Below, piece after piece: positions 1-10,574 of a stretch of DNA of 64,000 nucleotides (positions within the stretch are counted from its first letter, which is position 1; the number at the start of each line of letters is the position of its first letter). The translations under genes were made by a program, and so were the position numbers. A model generated the notes under the pieces. That model was not told the DNA's origin, made no database searches, and saw only the letters and a program-made list of their open reading frames with translations. Origin of the DNA: Sorex araneus (Eukaryota; Chordata; Mammalia; Eulipotyphla; Soricidae); the NCBI RefSeq assembly GCF_027595985.1, contig NC_073303.1, positions 25,643,892 to 25,707,891 on the forward strand, written 5' to 3'.

Positions 1-58
1 TGGATGTTGTCAGTAGCAGGGCCGAGTGGTCAGGACGCCTTAAAGACTGAAAGCTCCC

Positions 59-230
59 GGGGCCGGAGCCTTAGCACAAGCGGGTAGGGCGTTTGCCTTG
101 CACGCGGCCAACCCGGGTTCAATCCCCAGCCTCCCATAGGGTCCCCCAGCACTGCCAGGAGTAATTTCTGAGTGCAGAGCCAGGAGTAACCCCTGAGCAT
201 CACTGAGTGTGACCCCCCCCCAAAAAAAAA
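59..230 (+). repeat. Shrew tRNA-derived SINE (short type), full length
   Basis: Reference description for the short-type family. The head resembles a tRNA, with a pol III A box (TAGCACAGCGG in good copies) and B box (GGTTCGATCCC). The body contains GTGCAGAGCCAGGAGTAACC and the end is GTGTGACCCAAAAAGCAAAA followed by an A-rich tail. Many copies are flanked by 7-17 bp target-site duplications, as expected for LINE-1-mobilised SINEs. This copy lies in FKBP5 intron 7 and has an extra base in the A box (TAGCACAAGCGG). Confidence 0.9.
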
Positions 231-238
231 GAACCCTA

Positions 239-878
239 AAAACTCCCTCCTGACAGGCAGGGGGCGCTGTGGCTCGCGGTCCATGGACTGGAATCCTTTT
301 CTGTTCCCTACAGACGGGGCTTTACCCCCTCGACCTCCTGCAGTGAGGTAGCCTTAGTGAGCTAGCCCCTGGGACACACGGAGGACGCCAGGAGATGCCC
401 CTTTCCCTCAAGGACCACGGATGGTTCTGCCTCTTGGGGGCGCTGCTGCACCCCCGCCTGGGCCCCTGCAGGTTTGCTCGAGGGGCATCTGGACTGCCTG
501 AGCATGGGGAGACCCGGACACAGTGACCTGAGAGTCTAAAACAACGCGTGCGACTCGGTTACGGTCGCGTGGCCATTTTATAGTCAGAAAACTGAGGCTT
601 GAGAGAGCACTTGCCGAGACTCGGCGAGCACCATGAAGGGGCAGATGGCCGGCGGGACTCGGGGGACACCCCCTCCCCTGCTGCAGCCCGTTCTTGTCCT
701 TCCCTCCCTCCCTCCCTCCCTCTCGGGCCGCCGGGCCACGCGGCAGCTTTCTCAGTGGCCCAGGAGCGATCAGAGAAAGGCCCCTGGAGCAGTGCTCCCG
801 CCCGTAGGCTGCGGGTGGCGGAAATCGGATGCTTCCCCCTTCCCGTCCCTCTAACCATTGTCACGCATTTGCACGCAG
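239..878. other. FKBP5 intron 7, 3' part, mostly unique sequence
   Basis: No gene. About 590-640 (AAAACTGAGGCTTGAGAGAG) looks like an old MIR core. A short (TCCC)n run lies at 702-722. The polypyrimidine stretch before the exon at 879 is weak. Confidence 0.6.
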
Positions 879-962
879 GCCAAAGAATCCTGGGAGATGG
901 ATACCAAAGAAAAGTTGGAGCAGGCCGCCATTGTTAAAGAGAAGGGCACTGTGTACTTCAAG
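879..962 (+). CDS. FKBP5: FKBP5 coding exon 8 (start of TPR domain), partial gene
   Basis: 28 codons, phase 0 at both ends, acceptor gcacgcag|GC and donor AAG|GTGTGT. The peptide runs [20 protein letters not shown] and then EKGTVYFK, essentially identical to recalled human FKBP51 residues 253-280; the close paralogue FKBP4 has ESWEMNSEEKLEQ here. FKBP51 is a cytosolic and nuclear immunophilin that binds Hsp90-steroid receptor complexes and lowers glucocorticoid receptor affinity. This exon carries the linker after FK2 and the first helix of TPR1, including the lysine matching human K272 (IVKEKG) of the carboxylate clamp that holds the Hsp90 MEEVD tail. The catalytic FK1 domain lies upstream of the window. 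Confidence 0.96.
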
Positions 963-1127
963 GTGTGTGAGTCTTTCCGTCCGCCCGGCTCAGAATTTAC
1001 TCGCGTGCCAAGGAATTCTGCTGATATTCCCTGCGCTGAATTCTGTCGCCGCCCTTCTGGGTAAAAATAAGCCTGGTTTCCTACAAGTCTGCGTTTTGTC
1101 AGCCCAAGATGGGAGGGAGCAAATACC

Positions 1128-1305
1128 AAGGCCAGACTGAAGTGACAGTACAGCGAGTAGGGCACTTGCCTTGCCCGTGGCCAACCCGGGTTCGATCCCC
1201 GGTACCATACCATATACGGCCCCCCACGCTCCGCCAGGAGTGATCCCTGAGCGCAGAGCCAGGAGTCAGCCCCGAGCACACTTCTGGGTGTGGCCCCAAA
1301 ACAAG
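1128..1305 (+). repeat. Short-type SINE, diverged
   Basis: Head GCCAGACTGAAGTGACAGTACAG, then GGTTCGATCCCCGG and the CCAGGAGTGATCCCTGAGC body; the tail is almost gone. Intron 8. Confidence 0.85.
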
Positions 1306-2044
1306 AATAATGCTTTACGCTGGTCTGGTTTGCCCGTTCACCGCTGAATAGCTCCGGGCCTCAAGCCTGTTTCTTGGCCCTTTGTTGGCCCTCAACAAAT
1401 ACTTGTGAACCAAAATGAAACATAAATAGATCAATTGTTAGCAAGCAGTAGAATCCCCTGGGTAGATTTCGCATGTAGCGAAGGCACATAATAAGAGGAA
1501 AGAACATGCACCAATTTCAGAGGAAACTGACTGGAGAATATTAGTTTCTTCTCATAAGCCCTGAGATAAGCTTTAGAAATTCCCAGCTCACACCCCTCAT
1601 TGCTCGCGTCCCAAAGATACGCTCCTGTGACCTCTGGGACTATTTTATTCCTCGCTTAGACTATAACCCCCAGATATATATATATAGGTTTGTGTATATA
1701 TATATCCATTATATATTTATATGTCTATAATACATATTTATATATGATACATATTTTTAAAGAAAATTAAAAAGGCAGCATTCAGGTCTGTTCTAATCAG
1801 AATATTCCACTAGTTGCTTCCTTCTCTCCATCTGGCAGAAAAGACTTAGAGGGAAAGAGAAAGAGAAAGTAGGGAGTTTGCCCCTTCATTTCTTCTTCCC
1901 ATGAACAAGTAGGAGGAGAGAGCCGGTTGTTTTCTCTTGGAGGGAGGGTGCAGGCTACTGAGCCCGGAAGTGCTGACGGCCGCGGGCGCGGTCAGCGACC
2001 CTCTCAGGCTGCACCCGCAGAACCCGGGGGCCTCTGGAACTCTC
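1306..2044. other. FKBP5 intron 8, unique AT-rich stretch
   Basis: No gene. It contains a (TA)n-type low-complexity block at 1671-1760 and otherwise unrecognised sequence. Confidence 0.55.
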
Positions 2045-2168
2045 CCAGTCAGCGCGGGCCCGTGTCCAATCCCAGATCTCATAGGGTCCCCCAAGCACCA
2101 GGAGCCGTCTCTGAATGCAGGGCCAGGAGCAACCCCTGAGCACCACCGGGTATGGCCGCGAGACAGAA
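2045..2168 (+). repeat. SINE, 3' half, old and diverged
   Basis: Recognisable from CCAATCCCAGATCTCATAGG through GCAGGGCCAGGAGCAACCCC to GGGTATGGCC. The head is unrecognisable. Confidence 0.7.
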
Positions 2169-2418
2169 ATAACGATATAAATAAAGCAGTGAGGCCTGCA
2201 GGAGCCTCAGGAGGAGTTTGTGGAACAGGGTTACCTGCAGGCTCCTGCATCAGCCGCCTTGCCTGGGGGAAGAGGCGATGACAAGTCACGTGAGACAACC
2301 AGAGAATGATCCAGGGGTCCCAGACAGCATAATCAGCACAACATTCACACAGCCAGAGGACTTGCTGTATGATTATTGTATTTTTTTCTATATGCCTATA
2401 TGTGTGCATATGTATAGG

Positions 2419-2465
<47 letters not shown>
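2419..2465. repeat. (CA)n microsatellite
   Basis: About 22 CA units, preceded by GCGCG and an AT-rich run. Confidence 0.95.
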
Positions 2466-2467
<2 letters not shown>

Positions 2468-2488
2468 TGCTCACAGAGCTCTCTCTGA

Positions 2489-2660
2489 TTTTTTTTTCTT
2501 TTTGGGTCACACCTGGCGATGCTCAGGGGTCACTCCTGGCTCCGCACTCAGGAATTACTCCTGGTGGTGCTCAGGGGACCATATGGGATGCTGGGAATCG
2601 AACCCGGGTCAGCCGCGTACAAGGCAAACACTCTACCCGCTGTGCTATCGCTCCAGCCCC
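2489..2660 (-). repeat. Short-type SINE, full length
   Basis: Read as the complement: T-rich tail, GGGTCACACCTGGCGATGCT, ending GCTATCGCTCCAGCCCC. Confidence 0.92.
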
Positions 2661-3122
2661 CGGGAGGTTCTCTGATTTAGGGGGTTCGACTCAGGGCCTC
2701 TCTGCAGCTTGAATTACCTCCCCAGCTCCTGATAAGTATTTTCCAGACTTTGAGAAGCAACTCAGTCCTTGGGTTCATAAATCAATTTAGCGGAAGTATA
2801 TGTAGAATTTTATAGTAAGGTTAATTTTATTTCATAAAACTTCTGTTCAGTGGTGTGAGAGGGAACTGGACGATAATTTAAAACTTTCTGACTATGGTAA
2901 GTTATTAAACAAACTTGCAAATTCACTGGTATAGAAAATGTCATTATATGTATATTTGTAATTATTATACATTATTAGAATACTAGATGAAAGGCACTGG
3001 GAAGAAGATCCAAACTGGGAATTGGGGAAAATGAACTTTCTGGCTCCTAGGAACTTATGATCTTAAGGTTTTTTGGGATTTTTGTTTGTTTCTAGGGTAT
3101 TGGGTTTTTTGGTTGGTTGGGG
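2661..3122. other. FKBP5 intron 8, unique AT-rich sequence
   Basis: Nothing recognisable beyond AT richness and short T runs. Confidence 0.5.
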
Positions 3123-3282
3123 CTTTTTTTTTTTTTTTTTTGGTTGGCTAGTTTGGGGGTCATACCCAGTGATGGTCAGGGCTTACTCCTGGCATGGTGC
3201 TCAGGCAACCATATGTGATTTGAACCCAGGTCAGCCGCATGCAAGGCAGACACCCTCCCCACTGTACTGTGGTTTTGGCTCC
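3123..3282 (-). repeat. SINE, moderately diverged
   Basis: T18 tail, GGGGGTCATACCCAGTGATG, then GAACCCAGGTCAGCCGCATG. The head end is worn. Confidence 0.85.
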
Positions 3283-5619
3283 AGGGGGGTTTGGTTTTGT
3301 TTATGTGAAATTTGTGAGAAGTTTAGACTAGATGACCCCCTAGCTTCTTTCCAGCCCTAAAATTCTAAACCCTTTTCAAAGCAAGATTGGCTGTTTTAAT
3401 TCTGAGTATACTGGATACTTCTGAATTATTCGAGAAAGATCGAGATGGGTTGTATTCATGTACCCCAGTCCTCCGTGCGCTAGAACATAAAGACAAATTT
3501 CTGTGCAGTGGCTCAGTCCCATAGGTCAGGAACAGTGCTTCCTTGGTTCTTAGAGTCTATAACATGCCTTGTTTTCTTTTGTGTTGTTCTGTATTTCCCA
3601 AACCTTCTGAATAAAATACAAGTCGTCTGGGGGAAATTGAGGCTTTTGGCATTTGACGGGAATCGGGCCCACTCAGTGAAGTAAACAGCTCCGCTGCTCA
3701 AAAGCTGTAATTGGTCGCTGATGACTCAGATCTTTGGGGGCACTATACTTGGTGACAAAATAATGCTGCAGAGCCACTCGTCTCAGAGCTGGGTCTTGAC
3801 TATCCATGAACATACATCGGGGGGCGGGGGGGGCAGCTGTAGAATTAGGGCTCAGTGGCTGAAAGCACCTCTGAAGTGTCCCGTGCCTTCACATAACCCC
3901 GGCCCAGTGCCGTGCTGGCTGCACCAAGGGATTCATGGATGTCATATGCGAACCTATTTTTAAAATTGTTTTTATTATAACACCAAACTTTACCAGGTTG
4001 TTCCTAATATAGTTGTTTCAGGCTCTGAACCCTTTAAAAAGAAAAAAAAATTTAACTGATCTTAGCTAAAATCTGGATCAATCGTCACACATATGGAACA
4101 TATTATTTATAATATGCAATTTTATAGACAACATCTCTAAAAACATTAGTCCATTGCGGGAAAATTAATGAGAGATTCAGAACCACTGACCTAAGACTTC
4201 TTTCCCAGAATGTCTGAACGTTTTGTACTTCAAAACTTCCCTGGAGGCACCTTCATAATTATAGGTAAAAGGGTCCCAGCAGTGAACCTCATTCCAGCTC
4301 TGAGAGCTCAGGCTGGCCGCTCCGCAGTTTCCGGGTCTGATTTCCTTGGGGAATTTCAGGGCAGGTTTCGATCTGTTCTTCTGGCCTCCCGAGCGTCCTC
4401 TTTCCAGGGCATTCGCCTTGGAGTACGGTCCACGAGCCGAGAGCAGAGGCGGGTGAGGGAAGCAGCCACGTGCTCCTCTCCTCTCTGCACCGAAGCGCGT
4501 TTTCATTGACTCGTCGGTTGGGTTGACACGTCAGTGGGGCAGCACGTAAGGTTGACTCGTATTCAACTCTGAGGTGGGAGTGACCGTGATTCCCGGTCAG
4601 TAAGTTGTCATCCCAGCCTCTGGACGCTAGGAGTAAAGGGAGAGGAGGCTTCATTTCACTTTGAAAATGGTTGTCAAGCACAGATAACACCATGGCGTTA
4701 GGGAGGCGTCCTGCAAGCCAGTCGCACAGACCTGGACATCCTTTTTCTTGGTGTTTGGTTCACTCCTGGGAGTGCCAGGGACCCAAGCCAGAGCTCCAGC
4801 ATGCAAAGACCTTCGGCTCTCGCCCCAACCCCTGGACAGACCCGATTTTTACCCTCGGAACTGACAATATCCTGTAGTACCGAGATAACCTTTTAATGCT
4901 CTTGGTGTCACCTGCTTGGCAACTGGCGGAATGTCTGGAAACGGCAGTGATGTGTGGGTGTGGCGCCCCCGTGTGGTCGTTGGGAGTAAAGTTTTTCTAC
5001 AACATGCTCGTTAAGAAGCGTCTTGAGGGCCAGCGCTTCGTGGTTTGGCCTGTAGGAGGCACCGCTTGGTCTCTGAACGCAGCCAGGAATAACCTCTGAG
5101 GTGGGAATAACCCCTGTGCGGCCTGGGGTGCTTTCCCACCTCTGTCCCCCTTCCATAGCTACTACTACATCCTTTTTCAGATAAACTGCTCTTCGCTGTT
5201 ACTTAGAAACAAACGGTAATTCTAGGATTTTTAGGATTAAAAAAAATTCCCAAGTTCCTCTCCTCCCCCGCCCCCTTTTCCTCCTTCATTCTTTTAGTGA
5301 CAGGACTCCTCAGCGTGAGCACTTCCGACATTTGGGTCTCTGTAATTCTTGCTGGAGAGGGCGCTGTTGTGAGGTCACCGTGGCTGGTATGTTCAGCCGG
5401 CCCTGTTCACTCGGTGTCCAGGAGCACATACTTCTCTTGCCGTCACAATTAAAGATGTCTCTCAGCATTGCCATCTGTCCCCAGTGGGACAGGGGAGTGG
5501 GGGACCGTGGCAGTCGAGAGCTCCTGAGATAGCGTATCATGAAGACCTTTGTCTTTGGAAGTTGAGGTTTAAATAAATTTAAATAATGATCTCTGCAAAA
5601 GCTTTCACGTGTAAGTGTG
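3283..5619. other. FKBP5 intron 8, 2.3 kb without recognised SINEs
   Basis: The longest SINE-poor part of this intron. It holds a G-rich run (3819-3834), a GCGCC/CCCCGTGTGG CTCF-like word at 4960-4978 and AT-rich stretches at 3960-4160. No exon or retrocopy is recognised. A conserved intronic enhancer is possible but not shown. Confidence 0.5.
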
Positions 5620-6411
5620 GTGGAAGCGGTCGGCACCCCTGAGATACTCCAGGGTCGGTTCCAGACCATCCCAGTGAGGCAGTTGTTACCACATGAAATA
5701 TTTTTGGTTTCCCAACACATAATAAAATTGTGCTTATTTTTTAAAAGATGTGTTGGGGGCTGGAGTGATAGCACAGCGGGTAGGGCGTTTGCCTTGCACG
5801 CGGCCGACCCGGGTTCAAATCCCAGCATCCCATATGGTCCCCTGAGCACCGCCAGGGGTGATTCCTGAGTGCATGAGCCAGGAGTGACCCCTGTGCATTG
5901 CTGGGTGTGACCCCAAAAAAAAAAGCAAAAAAAAAAATGTGTTGATGCCATGTTGTAGTATACCAAATGTGAAATAGCGTGTCTCCAAAAACAAAGCCAT
6001 GTATAGACCTTCATTTTTAAATTTCTTTATTGCTTAAAAATGCTTATTCTGGGAGGCTTCAGCAACTGGTGATGTTTGTGTGGGTCAGAGTCTTGCCTGG
6101 GTATTGGTATTGCGCTATTGCGCTGACAGACTCCGGCAGCAGCGGCTAAGCTGGGGTGACAGCAACAATGTTTTACAATGAGGCAGCAAAGAAATTTGCT
6201 ACGTTGGTTGACTCTTCCCTGATTTACCTGTAGCTTGCATGCAGTGCTGTTTGATAAGGCTTCACCGCCAAGTAGCACATCTTTCGATATTGGAGTTGAT
6301 CCACTGCTTTAGCTGTTGGGTTTACGTGATCATCTGAATCCTTGGTCATTTCGACACACTTCACAAAGCATCTTCATCAAGAATAGGTTTCATCTCCAGA
6401 AACCACTCTCG
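5620..6411 (-). mobile_element. Tigger1-like DNA transposon 3' part, SINE-interrupted
   Basis: Read as the complement, 5625-5670 matches the recalled Tigger1 terminal region (GGTCTGGAACCGACCC, close to the mammalian GGTTCGGTTCCAGACC end). 6020-6410 matches its transposase 3' end (GATGAAGATGCTTTGTGAAG, then AGGGAAGAGTCAACCAACG and GTTGCTGTCACCCCAGCTTA). The frame is broken, so this is a fossil. A younger SINE interrupts it at 5756-5936. The insertion should predate shrews. Confidence 0.75.
5756..5936 (+). repeat. Short-type SINE with 8-bp target duplication
   Basis: The element lies between two copies of ATGTGTTG (5748-5755 and 5937-5944), inside the Tigger1 fossil. Confidence 0.93.
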
Positions 6412-7009
6412 GGCTGGCGATGTCGCTCAGTAGTAGCGTAGTAGCTCACACATGAAGGCCATGGTGTGTGTGTGAGTGTGTGTGTGTGTGTGTGTGTGAG
6501 TGCGTGTGTCCATGCACACACGCACACACACACACTTTGCTCGCTCCTTCATTTGAAGTAATTTCTCAGCTCCTCAATGTTACGGTGCTGCTGGGATCTC
6601 ACTTCATCTTCAAGCCTCACTTCTGACTCTTGTTCTTTTGCCATTCCTGCTACGTTGGCGGTTCCTTTCTCCCCGAAGCATTGAGCCCCTCAGAGCAGTC
6701 CCGGGGGTGGAATCAGGTTCCTCCACACTCCTGTGAATGCCGGATCTCACCTCTCCCTGTGGAGAGCGTTAGGAAATGGCATCAAGAACCCTTTCCAGGC
6801 TCCCAGTGCTACTTTGCACGGACCCACCAGAGGAAACGCCGGGGTGGCAGGAGCCGGAACGGATATCTGGCAGTGGGGGGGGGCGTGGGGCAGATACTGG
6901 AGACACTCAATATGGGTGACGGTCTGAGCCTCCCGCTGTGGTGGAGGCCCGGGGTGTGGTGCCGGGAGTAGGGCCCCTGCCTCCTGCTTTGAGCCTGTGT
7001 CTAGCCCTT
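6412..7009. other. FKBP5 intron 8: GT/CA hairpin and unique sequence
   Basis: A (GT)n run turns into a (CA)n run at 6462-6535 (see findings). The remainder is unrecognised. A run of nine G lies at about 6877-6886. Confidence 0.6.
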
Positions 7010-7132
7010 TCGTTCATTTTGCTAAGAGGGACCACATACTGCGGTGCGGGGGCAACAGTGTGGCCCCAGGAATCAAACTCGGGGCCTCACTCATGCGCAG
7101 TACGGGCCACTCTAAGTCTTATCCCTGGCTCC

Positions 7133-7303
7133 AAATTTTTTCTTTCTGGAAGGCATTGGGTCACGCCTAGCAGCGCTCAGGGGCTGCTTTTAATTCTGTG
7201 CCCAAGGATCACTTTCTGGCAGTGCCTGAGGGACCACGTGTGGGACCACCAGTGCTGGTGGATTGGCCACATACTAGGCGAGCACCTGCCCCTCTTGGCC
7301 CCA
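7133..7303 (-). repeat. SINE, old and diverged
   Basis: GGGTCACGCCTAGCAGCGCT, CACTTTCTGGCAGTGCCTGA and a worn head. 7010-7132 may be a second, older fragment. Confidence 0.6.
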
Positions 7304-7380
7304 TGTTGCAAACAAATGTCATTCAGGGTTTATTATTTCATTAATAGCACAAGGCAGTATAACTCTTAAAGGCTTAGGAC

Positions 7381-7597
7381 TTTTTTTTTCTTTTTTTTTC
7401 TTTTTCTTTTTTTTTTTTTTTTGTTTTTTTTTTTGTTTTTGGGTCACACCCGGCGATGCACAGGGGTTACTCCTGGCTCTGCACTCAGGAATTACCCCTG
7501 GCGGTGCTCAGGGGACCATATGGGATGCTGGGATTAGAACCCGGGTCGGCCGCGTGCAACGCAAACGCCCTACCCGCTGTGCTATCGCTCCAGCCCC
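7381..7597 (-). repeat. Short-type SINE, young, long T-rich tail
   Basis: Near-consensus body. The complementary A tail spans about 60 bases with interruptions. Confidence 0.95.
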
Positions 7598-7623
7598 CAT
7601 TTTCTTTTTTTTTTTCCCCCCCT

Positions 7624-7770
7624 CTTAAACACTGTGGTTTATGGTACAGGCATTCATTCTTCCAACACCTACCCTACCCCCGGTCACCTTCCTCCAGCAG
7701 TGTCTCCATTCTCCCATTTCCCTCAAGCCTGCCCCCATAGCAGTCTCACAATAATCTCTTTTACATTACT
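7624..7770 (-). repeat. LINE-like 3' end, unclassified
   Basis: CACTGTGGTTTATGGTACAG followed by C-rich text (CCAACACCTACCCTACCCCC). The style resembles the fragments at 59850 and 20270, which look like LINE-1 3' ends in antisense. Confidence 0.45.
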
Positions 7771-7805
7771 TGTCACCACTAGATGGCCAACAGAAGCAGA
7801 GGCCT

Positions 7806-7976
7806 TGGGACTTTTTTGGGAGGTGGGGGCACACCCATCAATGCTCAGGGGTCCTGGCTCTGCGCTCAGGAATTACTCCTGGCGGTGCTCGGGGGACTAT
7901 ATGGGAAGCCAGGAATCAAACCCAGGTCAGCCTCGTGCCAGGCATATGCCCTGCCGCTGTGCTACCACTTTAGCTC
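7806..7976 (-). repeat. SINE, moderately diverged
   Basis: GGGCACACCCATCAATGCTC to GTGCTACCACTTTAGCTCC. It has a short deletion after CAGGGGT. Confidence 0.85.
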
Positions 7977-8341
7977 CGTCCTGGGACTTGCAGTCTGAGC
8001 CCGAGCGTGAACTCCTCCTCCTCAGCCCTGTCCGTCCCCGACGGCGCCCTTCCAGCAGTCTCGCCTGCCGGGGCCTCATCTCTCCACCACTCTTGCCGTT
8101 TCTCCTGGTCCTGTGAGTGACAGGTTCTTACACCTCAGGACCCAGCCGCTGCGAGCGTCGGCCCTGCCTCCCGTGGTCCTCACCTCTCACTCAGGATTCA
8201 GCAAGCTCAAGAGTGATCCTCTGAATGAGAGTTTGGCTTCAAGAAACGCTGTGGCTGGTTTGATCTGCTGTCAAACCACAGAATTGTGGTGTCAGCAATG
8301 AGATATCCTCTCCTCTCTTAAAAAAAAAAAAAATCACTCTT
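7977..8341. other. FKBP5 intron 8, unique sequence
   Basis: C- and T-rich, no recognised element, ending in an A13 run at 8321-8333. Confidence 0.45.
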
Positions 8342-8520
8342 GGCGGGGCGGGGAGATAGTACCGTGGGCGGGGCACTTGCCTGGAGTGTGCCCGCCCAGG
8401 TTCAGTCTGCAGCACCCCTTAGGGTCCCCTAAGCCCCTCCAGGAGTGACCCTGAGCACAGAGCCAGGAGTAAGTCCTGAGCACTGCTGGGGGTGGTCCAA
8501 AAACAAACCCCCCAAAAAAA
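8342..8520 (+). repeat. SINE, diverged
   Basis: GGGGAGATAGTACCGTGGGC head, CAGAGCCAGGAGTAAGTCCT body, A-rich tail. Confidence 0.85.
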
Positions 8521-8586
8521 ACCTTTTTATTTTGCATTCACAATTTAATGAACTTGGACACCAGTCAGATTTCAACCAACCTCTGC

Positions 8587-8935
8587 TTTTTTTTTTTTTT
8601 CTGGTAGGTGGGAACCACGTATGGCAGTGCTCAGGGCTTACTCCTGACTGTGCTCAGGGATCACTCCTGGTAGTGCTCAAGGATCAAACCCAGGCAGGAG
8701 CAATAGCACGGCGGGGAGGGTGTTTGCCTTGCATGCGGCCGACCCAGGTTCGATCCCTGGCATCCCATATGGTCCCGCAGCACTGCCAGGAGTAATTCCT
8801 GAGTGCAGAGACAGCAGTAACCCCTGAGCATCGCTGGGTGTCACCCAAAAAGCAAAAAAAAAAATAAAAAGGGATCAAACCCAGGTCAGCCACATGTGAG
8901 GCAAGCACCGTGTCCACTGTACCACCTGTCTTTGA
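8587..8935 (-). repeat. Old SINE split by a younger SINE
   Basis: Outer parts at 8587-8692 and 8886-8935 are the two halves of one minus-strand copy. The interruption is the plus-strand element at 8695-8871. Confidence 0.85.
8695..8871 (+). repeat. Short-type SINE nested in an older SINE
   Basis: The 14-bp duplication GGATCAAACCCAGG occurs at 8681-8694 and 8872-8885. Confidence 0.93.
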
Positions 8936-9232
8936 CATGCGTCCCTCACAGAGTCGTCATTTCTGACTCTTGGTCTACAGCAAGAGAAGCACAGTTCTTT
9001 CACTTGAACACTGAAGGGTCCATTGTAGGCATTTAGTTGCCCTGAATTCAGTGTTGCTGTGTCTGAGGGAACAGGGATGCCTAACTAGGGACGGAGACGA
9101 GGGAATGGCTGTGGCAGGTGACACACTGATGGTTAAGTCCATCATCTTAAATGGGCACGGTTGATGGCACCCCAGAAAGAAATAATAACAAAGATCACAG
9201 CTCACCCCAGTTTCAAGGGTCTGAAGTGTTAT

Positions 9233-9375
9233 GGCTGGGAGAGCGCCCCAAGGATTAGAGCCTGGTTAGCACTCCCGGAGCGCCATTCGATCCCCAATAC
9301 TCCATGGTGCCCTGAGCACCTCCGGGAATGGCCCCAACCACCAGCCAGTGTGGCCCTCACACACACACACACACA
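9233..9375 (+). repeat. SINE, diverged, CA-rich tail
   Basis: GGCTGGGAGAGCGCCCC head, ATTCGATCCCCAATACTCC, with a tail replaced by (CA)n at 9356-9375. Confidence 0.7.
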
Positions 9376-9520
9376 GTAACCCCAGTTTGAGAATTGACAA
9401 GAATTAGCCGAGTGTGACACAAGACATTAAATAACTGCACTGTTGAGGAAATGGCACCAATAGAATTGTTTGACACAGAGTTGCCACAAGCTTTTAATTT
9501 GTTTAAACCCCGAAGTACAG

Positions 9521-9725
9521 AGACCAGAGCGATAGTCCAGTGGGAGGGCACTCACCTCTCGGCCAACCCGAGTTTGATCCCCAGCATCCCAAATGGTCCC
9601 CCAAACGCCGCCAGGAATAATTCCTGAGTGCAGAGCCAGGAGTAACCCCTGAGCATTGCCGGGTGTGGCACCCCCAACCCCCCCTTCCCCCCCACACACA
9701 CACGCAAAAACACTTTGGGAAAAAA
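9521..9725 (+). repeat. Short-type SINE
   Basis: ACCAGAGCGATAGTCCAGTG head, body near consensus, C-rich then A-rich 3' end. Confidence 0.88.
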
Positions 9726-10040
9726 AAGTAATAAAAACTACAGTATATGATATGCTGAGATACAGTAAAATTCAGTATGCCTGCGTTGTGGAGTCTGTTG
9801 CTGTTTTGGAAACAGCCCATAGCCTCCTGCCGTTCTGATCACTCGCAGTGATGAGGTCTGGTCTCCTTGGCTTGGCTCAGCTTTCCCTACTAGGAGATCA
9901 TCAGAAAAATGAGCAGCTACATTACAGAGGAGAGGGAGGGAAAAGGGAAGCAGACCTTACGGGAACCGCCTGCCCCTGTGAGCTCAATCAAATCAAATCA
10001 AACCCTGTATTTCTGCCCACATCTCCATTTTTTGTTTCGC

Positions 10041-10247
10041 TTTTTTTTTTGGGGGGGGTGGTGTTTGTTTTGTTGTTTTGCTTTTGGGGCTGCACCCAGC
10101 GGTGCTCAGGGCTTACTCCTGTCTCTGCACTTAGGGGTCACTCCACTCCTGGTGGGGCTCGCGGACTAGATGGGGTGTTTGGCATGAAACCCAGGTTGGC
10201 CGTGTGCAAGGCAAGTGTCCTACCCGCTGTACTATGTCTGCGGCCGC
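10041..10247 (-). repeat. SINE, diverged
   Basis: T/G-rich tail, GGGGCTGCACCCAGCGGTGC, ending CTGTACTATGTCTGCGGCCG. Confidence 0.8.
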
Positions 10248-10574
10248 GCTGTCTCCATTTTTGCTCACACAATGTAGGAAAGCACTTTGGCTCCGTAGTT
10301 ATCCCTCTTTCACCTTACTGTGCAGCAGACCTCAAGGGGGCCTCTGGGGAGGGACAGCAGCGCTGCCTGTTCTCGAGGCCTCACGCAAGGAAGTGAGAAA
10401 GAAGACGCCAGCTTGGAAGCCAGCGAGAACCTCATTGTCCTTTTGTGGTGCCCCCACTCCTGTGACAGAACAGAGAGACTTGACTCGGCTCAGGCCGCCC
10501 CGTCTGAGAGACCAGGGCCTTGAGCAGCAGCAACTTCCCCACAGTTCTGGAGACTGTCTGAAGAGTGTCTCCTG

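Noticed and set aside
59-230. tRNA genes at the SINE heads
   Set aside because: A and B boxes are present, but there is no cloverleaf-capable anticodon arm or acceptor stem, and the element is highly repeated with tails and target duplications.
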